A stretch of DNA of 40,362 nucleotides, taken from positions 1-40,362 of the forward strand of contig JAUIGL010000058.1 in the NCBI GenBank assembly GCA_030430165.1. Reading direction: 5' to 3'. The position numbers were made by a program, and so were the translations under genes. The stretch is from a bacterium (GTDB taxonomy: Bacteria > Desulfobacterota > Binatia > HRBIN30 > CADEER01). Shown piece by piece: positions 18,212 to 26,993 of the stretch (position 1 is the first letter of the stretch; every line of letters begins with the position of its first letter). The notes under the pieces were generated by a model that ran no database searches, was not told the DNA's origin, and worked only from the letters and a program-made list of their open reading frames with translations.

Positions 18212-18360
18212 ATGGCGAGAGTGTAGCAGAGGCTGCGCGGCGTCGGCCAGGCGCGCGATATGCCGGCAGCCAACCCGCTGCATTGCCGACGATTCGGCCG
18301 CGCACTCACGAGTGTCGACCCCGTGCTGCGGACAGCGGTGGGACTTCGTCCTCATTTTGA

Positions 18361-18480
18361 GGGTCCCTCATCCTGACCTTCTCCCACAGGGAGAAGGAAT
18401 TCAGATGCCTCTCCCTGTGGGAGAGGTCGGCCGAAGGCCGGGTGAGGGTCCCTCAGATAACCGAGCGCAGCGAGGCTCCG
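18361..18480. repeat. REP-like triple-hairpin repeat, copy 1
   Basis: Three successive perfect hairpins occur: CCTTCTCCC/GGGAGAAGG (18377-18397), CCTCTCCC/GGGAGAGG (18408-18426) and CGGCC/GGCCG (18428-18440). GGTGAGGGTCCCTCA and then CGCAGCGAGGCTCCG follow. The end module GAGGCTCC recurs at 29215 and 35973 after similar GAGGGT-type sequence. It fills most of the 316 bases between rnpB and the zinc-ribbon gene. Confidence 0.8.
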
Positions 18481-18527
18481 TTCGACCCCGCTACGCGCGC
18501 CTCCGAATCAAGCGGGCGCCGTCCCGA

Positions 18528-19271
18528 TCAGGCCGACTCCTCGAGCGGGGCTCGATAGAAGATGATCCGGTGGCAGCTCGGGCACTGGCGCACTTCCTTG
18601 TATCGCTGGAGCTCGTTGAAGAGCTGCGGCGGCAGGCTCATGCGGCAGCCGGTGCAGATGCCCTTGACCGCCTCGACCACGGCGGTCCCGTCGCGGCGCT
18701 TGAAGATCATCTCGTACTTGCCGCGCAGCTCACCGTCGATTCCCTTGGCGAGCGCTTCGCGCTTGGCCTTCTCCTCGTCCAACCCTTCGCTGAGCTCGGA
18801 CGCCTCGGTGCGCGGCACCTCGATCTTGGCCTGTACCTCGCCCTCGAGCTCGGCCAGCGCCTCCTCTTCTTCCGCCAGCTGCGCGCCGATCTTCTCGAGC
18901 GAATCCATCACCGTCAGCAACTCTTCCTCGAGCTGCTGCTTGGCTTCCTTGCCGAGGTCGATCTCGCGCTGCAGCGCGAGCAGCTCGCGGTCGGTCTTGA
19001 CGCGGCTCATGCGCATGCGGTTGTCGCGCATGCGGCCACCGTCGACTTCGAGTTGCGCGTCCATCTCGGAGCGCTGCTTCTCCAAGCCCTCGCGCTGCGC
19101 GGTCAGCTCGGCCACCGCCGTGCGGCGGCGCTGCACCTTGGCCTCGAACTCATCGGCCGCGCCGGTCAGCTCTTCGACCCGGTCGACGCGCTCCTTGAGC
19201 TTGCGATCGAAATCCTGAAGTGCCGCGAGTCGGTCGATCTCGGCTTCGAAATCCTGATCTGATGTTCCCAT
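18528..19271 (-). CDS. Coiled-coil protein with C4 zinc ribbon (CdsZ/CT398 type)
   Basis: The 247-residue protein is long charged helices (about residues 1-190, coiled-coil-rich with many Glu/Lys/Leu heptads) followed by a C-terminal zinc ribbon with CTGC and CPSC pairs about 20 residues apart. This architecture is the family called C4-type zinc ribbon regulatory protein, CT398 or CdsZ. Its cellular role is poorly defined, with links proposed to secretion and transcription. The ATG at 19271 has AAGGAG (19276-19281) just upstream, so the longer open frame to 19334 is rejected. It lies downstream of the tRNA and rpoD on the same strand, an arrangement I recall from deltaproteobacterial genomes. 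Confidence 0.88.
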   Translation of the reverse strand: MGTSDQDFEAEIDRLAALQDFDRKLKERVDRVEELTGAADEFEAKVQRRRTAVAELTAQREGLEKQRSEMDAQLEVDGGRMRDNRMRMSRVKTDRELLALQREIDLGKEAKQQLEEELLTVMDSLEKIGAQLAEEEEALAELEGEVQAKIEVPRTEASELSEGLDEEKAKREALAKGIDGELRGKYEMIFKRRDGTAVVEAVKGICTGCRMSLPPQLFNELQRYKEVRQCPSCHRIIFYRAPLEESA

Positions 19272-19501
19272 TCCGCTCCTTAGCCCGCGCTGTAGCCGCA
19301 CGTCGTGCGGTCGCCGTCCGCTCTGGCCTGCCAACCCGCCCCCCGGGTCTCTTCGCTTCGTCCCGCCGCTCTTCGATTCTTCACCGTGGCCATTGGTTTC
19401 TCTCGAACCCGGAAGGGTTGCATCGCTCGCGGGCGCTCCCCTGTCGGTAGATTTTCCGAGTCCATCCGAGACGGCATCGCTCCGTCCGGTCGATGATCCA
19501 G

Positions 19502-19576
19502 TGGGCGCACCAGGATTCGAACCTGGGACCTACCGGTTATGAGCCGGCGGCTCTGACCAGACTGAGCTATACGCCC
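19502..19576 (-). tRNA. tRNA with CAT anticodon (Met or Ile2)
   Basis: The minus strand folds as a full cloverleaf. The acceptor stem is GGGCGTA with TGCGCCC (one G-T pair), the D arm contains TAGCTCAGTCTGGTCAGAGC, and the anticodon stem-loop is CCGGCTCATAACCGG with anticodon CAT at 19539-19541. The T arm has GGTTCGAATCC and the discriminator base is A. CCA is not encoded. An initiator is unlikely because position 1 pairs with 72. Elongator Met and lysidine-modified Ile2 cannot be told apart by eye. Confidence 0.93.
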
Positions 19577-19644
19577 CAAAAAATTGCTCCTCGATGTCAA
19601 GCTTCCGACTGTATCCCAACTCGATGTCGGGTTTCGATCCCCCC

Positions 19645-21309
19645 TCATTCAGTGCTCGCCAGGCGCCCGCCTGTGGCGGGAGAAACCCGGTTCGGCCGCC
19701 GCAACTTGCGAAGTGCCTTGGCCTCGATCTGGCGAATGCGCTCGCGGGTCACCTCGAACTGCTGGCCGACCTCTTCCAAGGTCAGATCGCGGCTCTCGCC
19801 GACCCCGAAACGCAGCCGCAGAACCTTCTCCTCGCGCGGCGTCAGCGACGCCAAGGCAACCCGCGTCTGATCCTTGAGGCGCGCGCTCATCACCGCCTCC
19901 GGCGGTCCCGGTGTGTGCGGATCCTCGATGAAGTCACCGAGCGTCGAGTCCTCCTCCTCGCCGATCGGAGTCTCGAGCGAGACCGGCTGCTTCACCACCT
20001 TGAGCACCTTCTGCACTTTGTCGACCGGCAGGTCGACGCGCGAGGCGAGCTCTTCCGCGGTCGGCTCGCGGCCGGTCTCCTGCACCAGCTCGCGCGAGAT
20101 GCGCACCAGCTTGTTGATGGTCTCGACCATGTGCACCGGGATGCGGATGGTGCGCGCCTGGTCGGCGATCGCTCGCGTCATCGCCTGGCGGATCCACCAG
20201 GTCGCGTAGGTCGAAAACTTGAACCCGCGCTGGTACTCGAACTTGTCGACCGCGCGCATCAAGCCGATGTTGCCTTCCTGCACCAGGTCGAGCAGCGGCA
20301 GGCCGCGGTTGGTGTGCTTCTTGGCGATGCTGACGACCAGTCGCAGGTTCGCCTGGATCAGCGACTTCTTACCCTCGCGCACCTGATGCTCGGCGCGCGC
20401 GATCTCGCGCAGAGCCGTCGCCAGGTCGTCCGCACTGAGCCCGGCCTCGGTCTCGGCCGCCGCCAGGCGGCGCTTCACCGCTCCGATCTGCTTGGCGATG
20501 TTGCCCGCCTCCTCGGCATCGAGGTCGAGCTGACGCGCCGCCTTGGCATCGCCGCGCTTGATCGCGCGACACAGCTTTTCGACGTCGGACACCGGGCGGC
20601 CGAAGCGCTTCTCGTAGACCAGCAGCGGCTCGGAAAGGCTGCGCATGTCGACATTGGCGCTGCGCATCGCCTCGACCGCGGCATCGATCTGCTTGGGATT
20701 GAGCGAAAGCGACTCGACCACCCCGAGCAACGCCGCGCGCTTCTTCTCGAGGGTCGCCTGACGGCGCTTGCGCGCGGCCTCCGCCAGCTTGGCCTCGCCA
20801 CATGCAGCCACTGCCTTCTCGACATCGCGCACCGCCTTCTTGAGCTTGGGCACGCCGTCGAGAAACTCCTCGACCTTCTTGTTGTCCTCCTGCGCCAGAT
20901 CGTCGTCGTCGTCCGACTCCGGCTCCTCGAAGTCGCGGATGACGTCGGCGACGCGCAGCTCGCCCGACTCGAGTCGGTCGGGCAGGCTCAGCAGATAACG
21001 CAAGGCGATCGGCGTGCCCAGCGCCTCAGCGAGCAGCTGGTGCTGCGCTTCCTCGATCTCGCGCGCCAGGCGCTGCTCGCCCTCGCGGTCGAGCAGGGAA
21101 ACGGCGCCCATCTGCCGCAGGTAGATGCGGATCGGATCGCCGCCGCGCTCGTCGTCGCGCGCCGCTTCGGCCTCCGCGTTGCGCCGGCTTCCGCTCGGGG
21201 TCCACCCGGCATCGCCGAGAATCTCCAGGGCGTCCTCTACGGCATCGGGCGACGCCACCTTGCCGGAGACCTTCTCCTCGTCCACCACTGCCTTCGTCTT
21301 GCGCGTCAC
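19645..21309 (-). CDS. rpoD: Primary sigma factor RpoD (sigma-70)
   Basis: This is the housekeeping sigma factor that directs RNA polymerase to -35/-10 promoters. The 554-residue protein has a short N-terminus with a much reduced region 1.1. Region 1.2 starts at [21 protein letters not shown], and an acidic non-conserved region includes a run of five Asp. Region 2 has [25 protein letters not shown] and [22 protein letters not shown]. Region 3 is around [14 protein letters not shown]. Region 4 has the helix-turn-helix [29 protein letters not shown]. The start is GTG at 21309, in a GTGA overlap with dnaG. It forms the end of an rpsU-cvpA-dnaG-rpoD block, the classical macromolecular synthesis operon with cvpA added. 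Confidence 0.98.
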   Translation of the reverse strand: MTRKTKAVVDEEKVSGKVASPDAVEDALEILGDAGWTPSGSRRNAEAEAARDDERGGDPIRIYLRQMGAVSLLDREGEQRLAREIEEAQHQLLAEALGTPIALRYLLSLPDRLESGELRVADVIRDFEEPESDDDDDLAQEDNKKVEEFLDGVPKLKKAVRDVEKAVAACGEAKLAEAARKRRQATLEKKRAALLGVVESLSLNPKQIDAAVEAMRSANVDMRSLSEPLLVYEKRFGRPVSDVEKLCRAIKRGDAKAARQLDLDAEEAGNIAKQIGAVKRRLAAAETEAGLSADDLATALREIARAEHQVREGKKSLIQANLRLVVSIAKKHTNRGLPLLDLVQEGNIGLMRAVDKFEYQRGFKFSTYATWWIRQAMTRAIADQARTIRIPVHMVETINKLVRISRELVQETGREPTAEELASRVDLPVDKVQKVLKVVKQPVSLETPIGEEEDSTLGDFIEDPHTPGPPEAVMSARLKDQTRVALASLTPREEKVLRLRFGVGESRDLTLEEVGQQFEVTRERIRQIEAKALRKLRRPNRVSPATGGRLASTE

Positions 21310-23057
21310 AACCGCTCCCCCTCGCCAACCAATTCATTGATCTGCCGCTTGATCTGGTTCGACTGTTCCTCGTCCGCCGCGACCGCCAGCGCTTGCATCA
21401 ACGAACGCTTGCGCTCGCTCTTGTGCTTCCTGGCGATCCGCGCCGCACATTCTCGCGCCGCCTGCATGCGATTCGGAGGCTCGCTCGCTTCGTCTGCGGC
21501 GAGCAGCGCGCCGCGCAGATGATCGGCGATCTCCTCGGGCAGCTCGTCGACGATGACGCCGATCGATTCGCCGACTTCCCAACCGTCGCACAGCCGCGCC
21601 GTCGCGTCGCGCAGGGCGTCGTGACTCAGCTTGTCGAGAAGCTGGTGCTCGACCACCCAGCGGGCGACGTCGCCGTCGGCGGCCACCGATTCCATCAAGA
21701 TGCGCTCGGCCACCGGCCAAACCGCGTCCGACCGACTCCGCGGCTGCGCCGCCGGCGGCGGCTGGCTCGGGGCGTGCTCGGCCGCACCAGGCGAGAACAC
21801 CGCGGCGTCCACCCCGAGGCGCTGCGCCGCGCGCTGCGCCAACACGTTGAACTGCACCGGGTCGGAGATCTTGCCGAGCTGTCGCTGCACGTCCTTGGCG
21901 GCGCGCGAGCGCTCGGCGAGCGCCGATCCCGGCGGTGCGAGCTCGCCGACGTAGAAATCGAGCAACTCCGGCGCACGGTCGAGCAACTCGAGCGTCGCCT
22001 CGACGCCGTGGGCGCGCACGTAGTCGTCGGGGTCCATGCCGTCGGGCAAGAACGCCGGCCGGCCCCAGACGCCGGCCTCGGCGCACACCCCGAAGGCGCG
22101 TGACGCGGCCTGTCGTCCGGCACGATCGCCGTCGAAGAAGAAGAAGACGTTGGCCTGCTCGCCGGCGACGCCGCGCACCAGGCGCAGCTGCTGCGCGGTG
22201 AGCGCCGTGCCGAGCGTCGCTACCGCGTAGGGGATGCCGGCTTGCACCAGCATCAATGCGTCCATGTAACCTTCGACCAAAACCACCCGGTTGGCGTCGC
22301 GGATCGCCTTGCGCGCCTCCGAGACGCCGTAGACGCCGTCGCCCTTGGTGAAGATCGGAGTCTCGGGCGAATTGAGATACTTCGGCTGGTCGTCGCCCAG
22401 GGCGCGGCCGCCGAAGGCGATCACCCGGCCGCGGCGGTCGCGGATCGGGAACATGATGCGGCCGCGAAAGCGGTCGTAGACCCGCCCCTCGCGCTCGGCC
22501 AGCAAGCCCGACTGCACCGCGGCGCGGCGCGAAACCTTCTGCTGGCCGAACCAGCGAGTCAGTGTCTGCCCGCTGCCGCTCGCCGGCGACAGACCGATCC
22601 CGTAGTGCTCGATGGTCTCTTCGCTGAGCCCGCGCTTTTCGAGGTAGCGACGCGCCTGCTCGCCGCGCTCGCTCGCCCACTCCTGGCGGAAGAACTCGGC
22701 GGCGTTCTCGTGCAGCTCGATCAACCGCTCGCGAACCCCGTCGCCCCGCCCCTCGCGGCGCTTCGGCAGCTCGACGCCGGCGCGCTTGGCCAGCTCTTCG
22801 ACCGCCTCGGGAAACTCGAGGCGCTCGATCTTCATCAAGAAGGTAAAGGCGTTGCCGCCTTCACCGCAGCCGAAGCACTTGAAGAAGCCGCGCTCGTCGG
22901 AAACCGAGAACGACGGCGTCTTCTCGTTGTGGAACGGACACAGACCGATGTGGTTGCGTCCATTCTGCTTGAGGGCGACGTAGTTGGAAACCAGGTCGAC
23001 CAGCGAGATCCGGTCTCGAATTGTCTGGAGAGTTTCTTCCGGGATCAGGCCCGCCAT
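21306..23057 (-). CDS. dnaG: DNA primase DnaG
   Basis: DnaG makes RNA primers at the replication fork and works with the DnaB helicase. The 583-residue protein has a CHC2 zinc-binding domain (C40, H43, C61, C64). The RNA polymerase core has [13 protein letters not shown] and the TOPRIM motifs [12 protein letters not shown] and [17 protein letters not shown], with the acidic DGMDPDDYV region after them. The helicase-binding C-terminal part is divergent, helical and alanine-rich. ATG at 23057 follows the cvpA stop by 7 bases. Its stop overlaps the rpoD start as GTGA. Confidence 0.98.
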   Translation of the reverse strand: MAGLIPEETLQTIRDRISLVDLVSNYVALKQNGRNHIGLCPFHNEKTPSFSVSDERGFFKCFGCGEGGNAFTFLMKIERLEFPEAVEELAKRAGVELPKRREGRGDGVRERLIELHENAAEFFRQEWASERGEQARRYLEKRGLSEETIEHYGIGLSPASGSGQTLTRWFGQQKVSRRAAVQSGLLAEREGRVYDRFRGRIMFPIRDRRGRVIAFGGRALGDDQPKYLNSPETPIFTKGDGVYGVSEARKAIRDANRVVLVEGYMDALMLVQAGIPYAVATLGTALTAQQLRLVRGVAGEQANVFFFFDGDRAGRQAASRAFGVCAEAGVWGRPAFLPDGMDPDDYVRAHGVEATLELLDRAPELLDFYVGELAPPGSALAERSRAAKDVQRQLGKISDPVQFNVLAQRAAQRLGVDAAVFSPGAAEHAPSQPPPAAQPRSRSDAVWPVAERILMESVAADGDVARWVVEHQLLDKLSHDALRDATARLCDGWEVGESIGVIVDELPEEIADHLRGALLAADEASEPPNRMQAARECAARIARKHKSERKRSLMQALAVAADEEQSNQIKRQINELVGEGERL

Positions 23058-23064
23058 AGACGAC

Positions 23065-23574
23065 TCAGGTCGGCTCCTGCGCCGCTTCTGAGCGCGACCA
23101 GTTGCCGCGCAACAAGTCGTTTGCCGCCGAGATCATCGGCGGTGCCAAGCGCGACGACGCGAGCTGCGCATCGATCGCGGGCACGAACGGAAAGAGCTGG
23201 AAGAAGAGCAGGACGAAGGAGAGCACGGCGCCGCCCTTGACCAGACCGAAGACGCCGCCGCCGAGATTGCTCGCCTGGCGCAAAACGCCGCTGCCGAGCA
23301 ATTTGTCGAAGACGAAGCCGACGATGTTGATGGCGGCGCTGACGGCGAGAAAGATCACCGCGAAAGCGGCGCCGATCCGCGCCGAATCGGGAACAGCAGC
23401 CAGCGCCTCCCAGGTCGCCAGCTTGGCCGCCAGCGAGTCGGTGAAGCGCAGCGCCGCCAGCAGGCCGGCGACGAAGGCAGCGAATCCAAAGGACTCGCGG
23501 ATCAGGCCCCGCCAGAACCCGCGGAGCACGCAGAGGAGCAGCAGGATTGCGAGAGCGAGGTCTACCAAGTTCAT
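23065..23574 (-). CDS. cvpA: CvpA family membrane protein
   Basis: This is a 169-residue inner-membrane protein of the CvpA family. It starts with the typical MNLVDLALAILLLLCVLRGFWRG. About four hydrophobic segments follow, with the conserved GGGVFGLVKGGAVLSFVLLF near residue 105, and the tail is charged. CvpA homologues are linked to colicin V production and envelope stress, but their biochemical role is unclear. The gene sits between rpsU and dnaG in one transcription unit (54 and 7 bases apart). Confidence 0.9.
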   Translation of the reverse strand: MNLVDLALAILLLLCVLRGFWRGLIRESFGFAAFVAGLLAALRFTDSLAAKLATWEALAAVPDSARIGAAFAVIFLAVSAAINIVGFVFDKLLGSGVLRQASNLGGGVFGLVKGGAVLSFVLLFFQLFPFVPAIDAQLASSRLAPPMISAANDLLRGNWSRSEAAQEPT

Positions 23575-23628
23575 CTTCGCCGCTCTCCGATTCCCGCTCG
23601 TCGCATCGGCACCTCGCGTCTTGGTTGG

Positions 23629-23826
23629 CTAGCTTCCGGCGCGCGCCAATCGCCGGAGATAGCGCTTCTTGGCAGCAAGCGCCTTCTTTTTGCGCCGCAC
23701 ACTCGGCTTTTCGAAGTGCTCGCGCTTGCGGAGCTCCGAGAGAATCCCCGCCTTTTCACACTGCTTCTTGAAACGACGGATCGCCGCCTCGATCGGCTCG
23801 TTTTCTTTGACTCGCACTCCGGCCAT
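23629..23826 (-). CDS. rpsU: Small ribosomal subunit protein bS21
   Basis: This is a 65-residue, strongly basic protein with the bS21 pattern [20 protein letters not shown] followed by [20 protein letters not shown]. It joins the 30S platform near the anti-Shine-Dalgarno region and helps initiation. ATG at 23826 is preceded by a purine-rich GAGAGACAGAGAG stretch. It is the first gene of the rpsU-cvpA-dnaG-rpoD unit, with a candidate promoter at 23917-23942. Confidence 0.97.
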   Translation of the reverse strand: MAGVRVKENEPIEAAIRRFKKQCEKAGILSELRKREHFEKPSVRRKKKALAAKKRYLRRLARAGS

Positions 23827-23916
23827 AAACTCTCTGTCTCTCTCCTACTACCCTGTGGCTCACGATTCCAGCCCAACCAAAGCCAGGCCGCCACGGGGTG
23901 GCGTAATCCGCCTACC

Positions 23917-23942
23917 TCTATATGAACGGCTCATCCTGTCAA
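23917..23942 (-). promoter_or_regulatory. Candidate promoter of the rpsU operon
   Basis: On the minus strand a perfect TTGACA (23937-23942) is followed by TATAGA (23917-23922). The 14-base spacing is shorter than the optimal 17. It lies about 90 bases upstream of rpsU and directly beside the hairpin array starting at 23948. Support comes from the exact -35 and the AT-rich -10 in a very GC-rich setting. Confidence 0.45.
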
Positions 23943-23947
23943 CAGCA

Positions 23948-24211
23948 GGCGGGCAGAGCCCGCCGTCCCAAGAATCGCCTGCGGCGATTCGTCCCAAGCC
24001 CCGGCTACGCCGGGCCGTCCCAAGAAGCGCGTCGCTTTCGCTCGCGCTTCGTCCCAAGCGGCTGGCGCCGCGGGGCTGACAGACCCCCCGCGCGAAGCGC
24101 GTTGGGACGAACGGCAAGCGAAGCGGAGCCGTTCTTGGGACGACCCGGCGCAGCCGGGGCTTGGGACACGCCACGTCAGCGGCGTTTGGGACGCCCCGGC
24201 TTGGCCGGGGC
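23948..24211. repeat. GTCCCAA/TTGGGAC hairpin array 1
   Basis: Eight copies of a 7-mer separate nine palindromic stretches. GTCCCAA is at 23965, 23991, 24017 and 24051. Its complement TTGGGAC is at 24102, 24135, 24161 and 24186. Spacing is 25-34 bases apart from the 51-base centre. Examples of the enclosed hairpins are GGCGGGC-aga-GCCCGCC, GAATCGCC-tgc-GGCGATTC and GCCCCGGC-ttg-GCCGGGGC. The array fills the 395-base gap between rpsU and the phosphodiesterase. It contains no credible gene, since open frames across it are low-complexity Arg/Pro strings. Confidence 0.9.
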
Positions 24212-24221
24212 CTGGGCCGCG

Positions 24222-24950
24222 TCAGAGGCGCGCGGAGCGAAGCTCCGCGTATATTTCGGGATAGTCGCTGATCAGGCCGTCGACTCCGAGATCGATCAGC
24301 TTTCGCATCGTCGAGACCTTGTTGACGGTCCAGGTGTTGACCTCGAGGCCGCGCTTGGCCGCCGCCGCGATCAGGCGTTCGGTGACCAAATGGTAGTGCG
24401 GGTGGATCGCCTCGGCGGCGAGTTGCTCGGCGTTGCGGTAGGCGTCGACGAGGTTGGGCTCGTGCCAGAGGACGGCGATACGCGCCGTGGGACTGACCTC
24501 GCGCACGGCCGCCAGCGCGCCCATCGAGAACGACGACACCAGCACCGCCTGGTTGCACTGCCGCTCGTCGAGCAGTTGGGCCAACTCGACGGCGGTGTCG
24601 CGCCAATCCTGGCGCGGACTCTTGATCTCGACGTTGAGCTGGGTTCGCCCGGCCGTCTGCTCCAGCACCTCGGCGAGCGACAGCACGCCCTGGTCGGCAT
24701 AAGCCGCGTCGAACCAACTACCCGCGTCCAGACCGCGCAGCTCTTCCAGCGTGTGATCGCGCACCGGCCCGCTCCCCGCCACCGTGCGCCCGAGCTCGGT
24801 GTCGTGCAGAACCACCAACTGCCGATCGCGAGTCAGCTGCACGTCGAGCTCGATCATGTCGACGCCGATCTCCAGCGCCCGCTCGAACGCAACCTCGGTC
24901 AGCTCCGGCCGAGTGCCCGCGGCCCCGCGATGCGCAATCCGCAACCACAT
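24222..24950 (-). CDS. Glycerophosphodiester phosphodiesterase family protein
   Basis: This family hydrolyses glycerophosphodiesters from phospholipid turnover to glycerol-3-phosphate and an alcohol. The 242-residue TIM-barrel protein begins MWLRIAHRGAAGTRPE, with the catalytic His-Arg-Gly at 7-9. It has MIELDVQLTRDRQLVVLHD (metal ligands and second His), then LNVEIKSP and VNTWTVNKVSTMRKLIDLGVDGLISDYP near the end. There is no signal peptide, so a cytoplasmic (UgpQ-like) form is likely. ATG at 24950 is chosen because family homology begins there, although the frame stays open through array 2. The gene is bracketed by inverted copies of a hairpin array, 10 bases from array 1. Confidence 0.92.
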   Translation of the reverse strand: MWLRIAHRGAAGTRPELTEVAFERALEIGVDMIELDVQLTRDRQLVVLHDTELGRTVAGSGPVRDHTLEELRGLDAGSWFDAAYADQGVLSLAEVLEQTAGRTQLNVEIKSPRQDWRDTAVELAQLLDERQCNQAVLVSSFSMGALAAVREVSPTARIAVLWHEPNLVDAYRNAEQLAAEAIHPHYHLVTERLIAAAAKRGLEVNTWTVNKVSTMRKLIDLGVDGLISDYPEIYAELRSARL

Positions 24951-24997
24951 GCGCGCAACATCGCCGATCGTCGATCCGCCGTCCAGCAATCCGGGCC

Positions 24998-25210
24998 GTC
25001 CCAAGCGCCGCTGCGCGGCGCGTCCCAACGCCGCCTGCGGCGAGCGGTCCCAAGGCGGCTGCGCCCGCCGTCCCAACGCGCTTCGCGCGGGGGGCTGTCG
25101 GCCCCGCGGCGCCAGCCGCTTGGGACGAAGCGCGAGCGAAAGCGATGCGCTTCTTGGGACGGCCCGGCGCAGCCGGGGCTTGGGACGCGGCGCGAAGCGC
25201 CGTTTGGGAC
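24998..25210. repeat. GTCCCAA/TTGGGAC hairpin array 2 (inverted copy of array 1 core)
   Basis: It has the same 4+4 layout as array 1. GTCCCAA is at 24998, 25022, 25047 and 25070, and TTGGGAC is at 25120, 25154, 25180 and 25204. The segment from about 25070 to 25180 is a near-identical reverse complement of about 24001-24108 in array 1. For example, the centre CGCGCTTCGCGCGG...GCCAGCCGC and the GAAGCGCGAGCGAAAGCG hairpin differ at only one or a few bases. It ends 30 bases before prmA. Confidence 0.9.
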
Positions 25211-25239
25211 GAGCGCGGTCTGCCTGATACGGGACAGGG

Positions 25240-26118
25240 ATGAGTAGTCGCGGCTCGGAGTTGTGGTGGTCGATTCGTGTCCGCTGCGCGCCGGTGCTGG
25301 CGGATGCGGTCGGGTCGTTCCTGCACGACGCCGGCGCGCCGGGATTGGAGACCGAGGAGAGCGGCGAGGCGACGACGCTGACTGCGCATTTCGAGCGGAG
25401 CGACGTCGTCGATTCGTTGAACGCGTTTCTCGACACCCTGCCCGAGTTCTTTCCCGGTGCGGCGCGGCCGACGGTGGAGGTGTCGACGATCGACGCCAGT
25501 AATTGGGCGGAGAACTGGAAAGAGCACTTCCCGCCGTTGGAGATCGGCGCGCGGCTGTTCGTCCACCCGCCTTGGGTCGACACGGTGCCGCCGGGTCGGA
25601 TCGGCATCGAGCTCGACCCGGGCATGGCCTTCGGCACTGGCCACCACCCAAGCACCCGCGGCTGCCTCGCCGCGCTCGACGAGTGGCTCGGCCGCGCGCC
25701 GGCGCGCCAGGTGCTCGACCTCGGCACCGGCTCGGGCATCCTCGCCATCGCCGCGGTCAAGCTCGGCGCCGAGAGCGTGCTCGCGGTCGACGTCGACGCC
25801 GAGGCCTGCGCCATCGCCGCCGACAACATCGCCACCAACAAAGTGTCCGACCGAATCACGGTCGACCACCATCTCGCGAGCGAACGAATCGGCTTCGACG
25901 TCATCGTCGCCAACATCTTCAGCGGCATGCTGATCGGCTACGCCAACGACATCGCGCGCCGACTCGCGGTCGGAGGGATCGCCATCGGCTCGGGGTTCGA
26001 GGATGGCGAGGCAGCGAACGTCGCCGAAGCCTGGGCCGCCGCCGGCTTGGTCGAACGAGGGCGCTACGAGATCGACGGCTGGACCACGCTGGTCTGCCAA
26101 ATGCCCGGCGACGCATGA
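25240..26118 (+). CDS. prmA: Ribosomal protein L11 methyltransferase PrmA
   Basis: PrmA methylates ribosomal protein uL11 with S-adenosylmethionine. The 292-residue protein has the N-terminal substrate-recognition domain with NWAENWKEHFPPLEIG, then IELDPGMAFGTGHHPSTRGCL. The SAM-binding motif is VLDLGTGSGILAIAAVKLG (about residues 158-176), followed by VLAVDVDAEACAIAADN and the FDVIVANIFSGML motif. The ATG at 25240 is 30 bases after hairpin array 2. The gene overlaps rsmE by ATGA, forming a two-gene ribosome-modification unit. Confidence 0.97.
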   Translation: MSSRGSELWWSIRVRCAPVLADAVGSFLHDAGAPGLETEESGEATTLTAHFERSDVVDSLNAFLDTLPEFFPGAARPTVEVSTIDASNWAENWKEHFPPLEIGARLFVHPPWVDTVPPGRIGIELDPGMAFGTGHHPSTRGCLAALDEWLGRAPARQVLDLGTGSGILAIAAVKLGAESVLAVDVDAEACAIAADNIATNKVSDRITVDHHLASERIGFDVIVANIFSGMLIGYANDIARRLAVGGIAIGSGFEDGEAANVAEAWAAAGLVERGRYEIDGWTTLVCQMPGDA

Positions 26119-26804
26119 ACGGATCGCGCCACCGTTTCCTGGTCGAGGATTGGCCCGCGGCTTCGCGGCTGACGCTGCCCGAAAGCGAGGCCAGGCACGC
26201 CAAGGTGGCGAGGGTCCGCGACGGCGAGGAGATCGAGATCTTCGACGGACGCGGCCGCTCCGCGCTGGGGCGTTCGCTCGGTGGCGCGGCGATCGAGATC
26301 GTCGAGCAGCTCCCCGACTTCCACCGCGAGCCCGGCGTAGACCTGACCCTGGCGGTCGCGCCGCTCAAGAAGGACCGCTTCGAGTGGCTGATCGAGAAGG
26401 CAACCGAGATCGGCGTCGCCCGCATCGTCGTCTTCGAACCACAACGCGCGGTCGCCAAGCCGTCCGAACGCAAACGCGAGCGCTGGCACCAGACCGCAAT
26501 CGCCGCCGCCAAGCAGTGCGGACGCACCGTAGTCCCACCAATCGACGAAACCCCCGATCTCGAACGAGCCATCCGCGGCGCACCCCAGGCAGTCGTTCTG
26601 CACGAACGCAGCCAAGGCCCGCAGCTGGCAGACATCGAGCCGGAAAAGTCTCTCACCGTAGCAATCGGCCCCGAAGGCGGCTTCACCGACCGTGAAGTCG
26701 CCGCCGCGGAGCAGCAAGGGGCAACGATTGCCTGCCTCGGCCAACGAGTGCTACGCGCCGAAACCGCGGCACTGGTTGCCTGTGCTCTGGTAATTCGGTC
26801 TTAA
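26115..26804 (+). CDS. rsmE: 16S rRNA m3U1498 methyltransferase RsmE
   Basis: RsmE is a SPOUT-class methyltransferase that makes N3-methyluridine at 16S position 1498. The 229-residue protein has an N-terminal PUA-like RNA-binding domain (RLTLPESEARHAKVARVRDGEEIEIFDGRG), then KDRFEWLIEKATEIGV. The knot region is AIGPEGGFTDREVAAAEQQG followed by LGQRVLRAETAALVA. ATG at 26115 overlaps the prmA stop as ATGA. A long open frame starting inside prmA is rejected because homology begins at MNGSRHRFLV. Confidence 0.97.
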   Translation: MNGSRHRFLVEDWPAASRLTLPESEARHAKVARVRDGEEIEIFDGRGRSALGRSLGGAAIEIVEQLPDFHREPGVDLTLAVAPLKKDRFEWLIEKATEIGVARIVVFEPQRAVAKPSERKRERWHQTAIAAAKQCGRTVVPPIDETPDLERAIRGAPQAVVLHERSQGPQLADIEPEKSLTVAIGPEGGFTDREVAAAEQQGATIACLGQRVLRAETAALVACALVIRS

Positions 26805-26810
26805 GAGCTA

Positions 26811-26968
26811 GCCGCTGATGGACGCTGATCTACGCAGATATGGGTTTCAGGAAAAAAACTCTCCACGGGTGAACACGGAGGACACGGATTCCCAACACTG
26901 CTCGCTCGGACGCGATCCGTGTCCACCCGTGTTCACCCGTGTAACGAAGATCAGCGTCCATCAGCGGC
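26811..26968. repeat. Palindromic element with 20-bp perfect arms, copy 1
   Basis: The outer arms GCCGCTGATGGACGCTGATC (26811-26830) and its exact complement (26949-26968) enclose an inner inverted pair, CACGGGTGAACACGGAGGAC (from 26864) and GTCCACCCGTGTTCACCCGTG (to 26941). It begins 6 bases after the rsmE stop and so may terminate it. The same class recurs at 27691-27863. Elements of this wording are dispersed in many unrelated genomes, to my knowledge without an assigned function. Confidence 0.9.
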
Positions 26969-26993
26969 AAAATGAGTTCCTGACAGCCGAACC

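Noticed and set aside
18039..19262. A plus-strand 407-codon open frame
   Set aside because: It runs across the RNase P RNA and antisense to the zinc-ribbon gene, and no family resemblance is visible.
19493..19870. A plus-strand frame starting MIQWAHQDSNLGPTGYEPA
   Set aside because: This is the familiar false protein produced by reading the complement of a tRNA gene (19502-19576).
23948..25210. A CRISPR array
   Set aside because: The 7-base motif is too short, it inverts at the array centre, and the intervals are palindromes instead of unique spacers. No cas genes are nearby.
24951..25928. N-terminal extension of the phosphodiesterase frame
   Set aside because: The extension runs through hairpin array 2 and antisense to prmA, and homology begins at MWLRIAHRG (24950).
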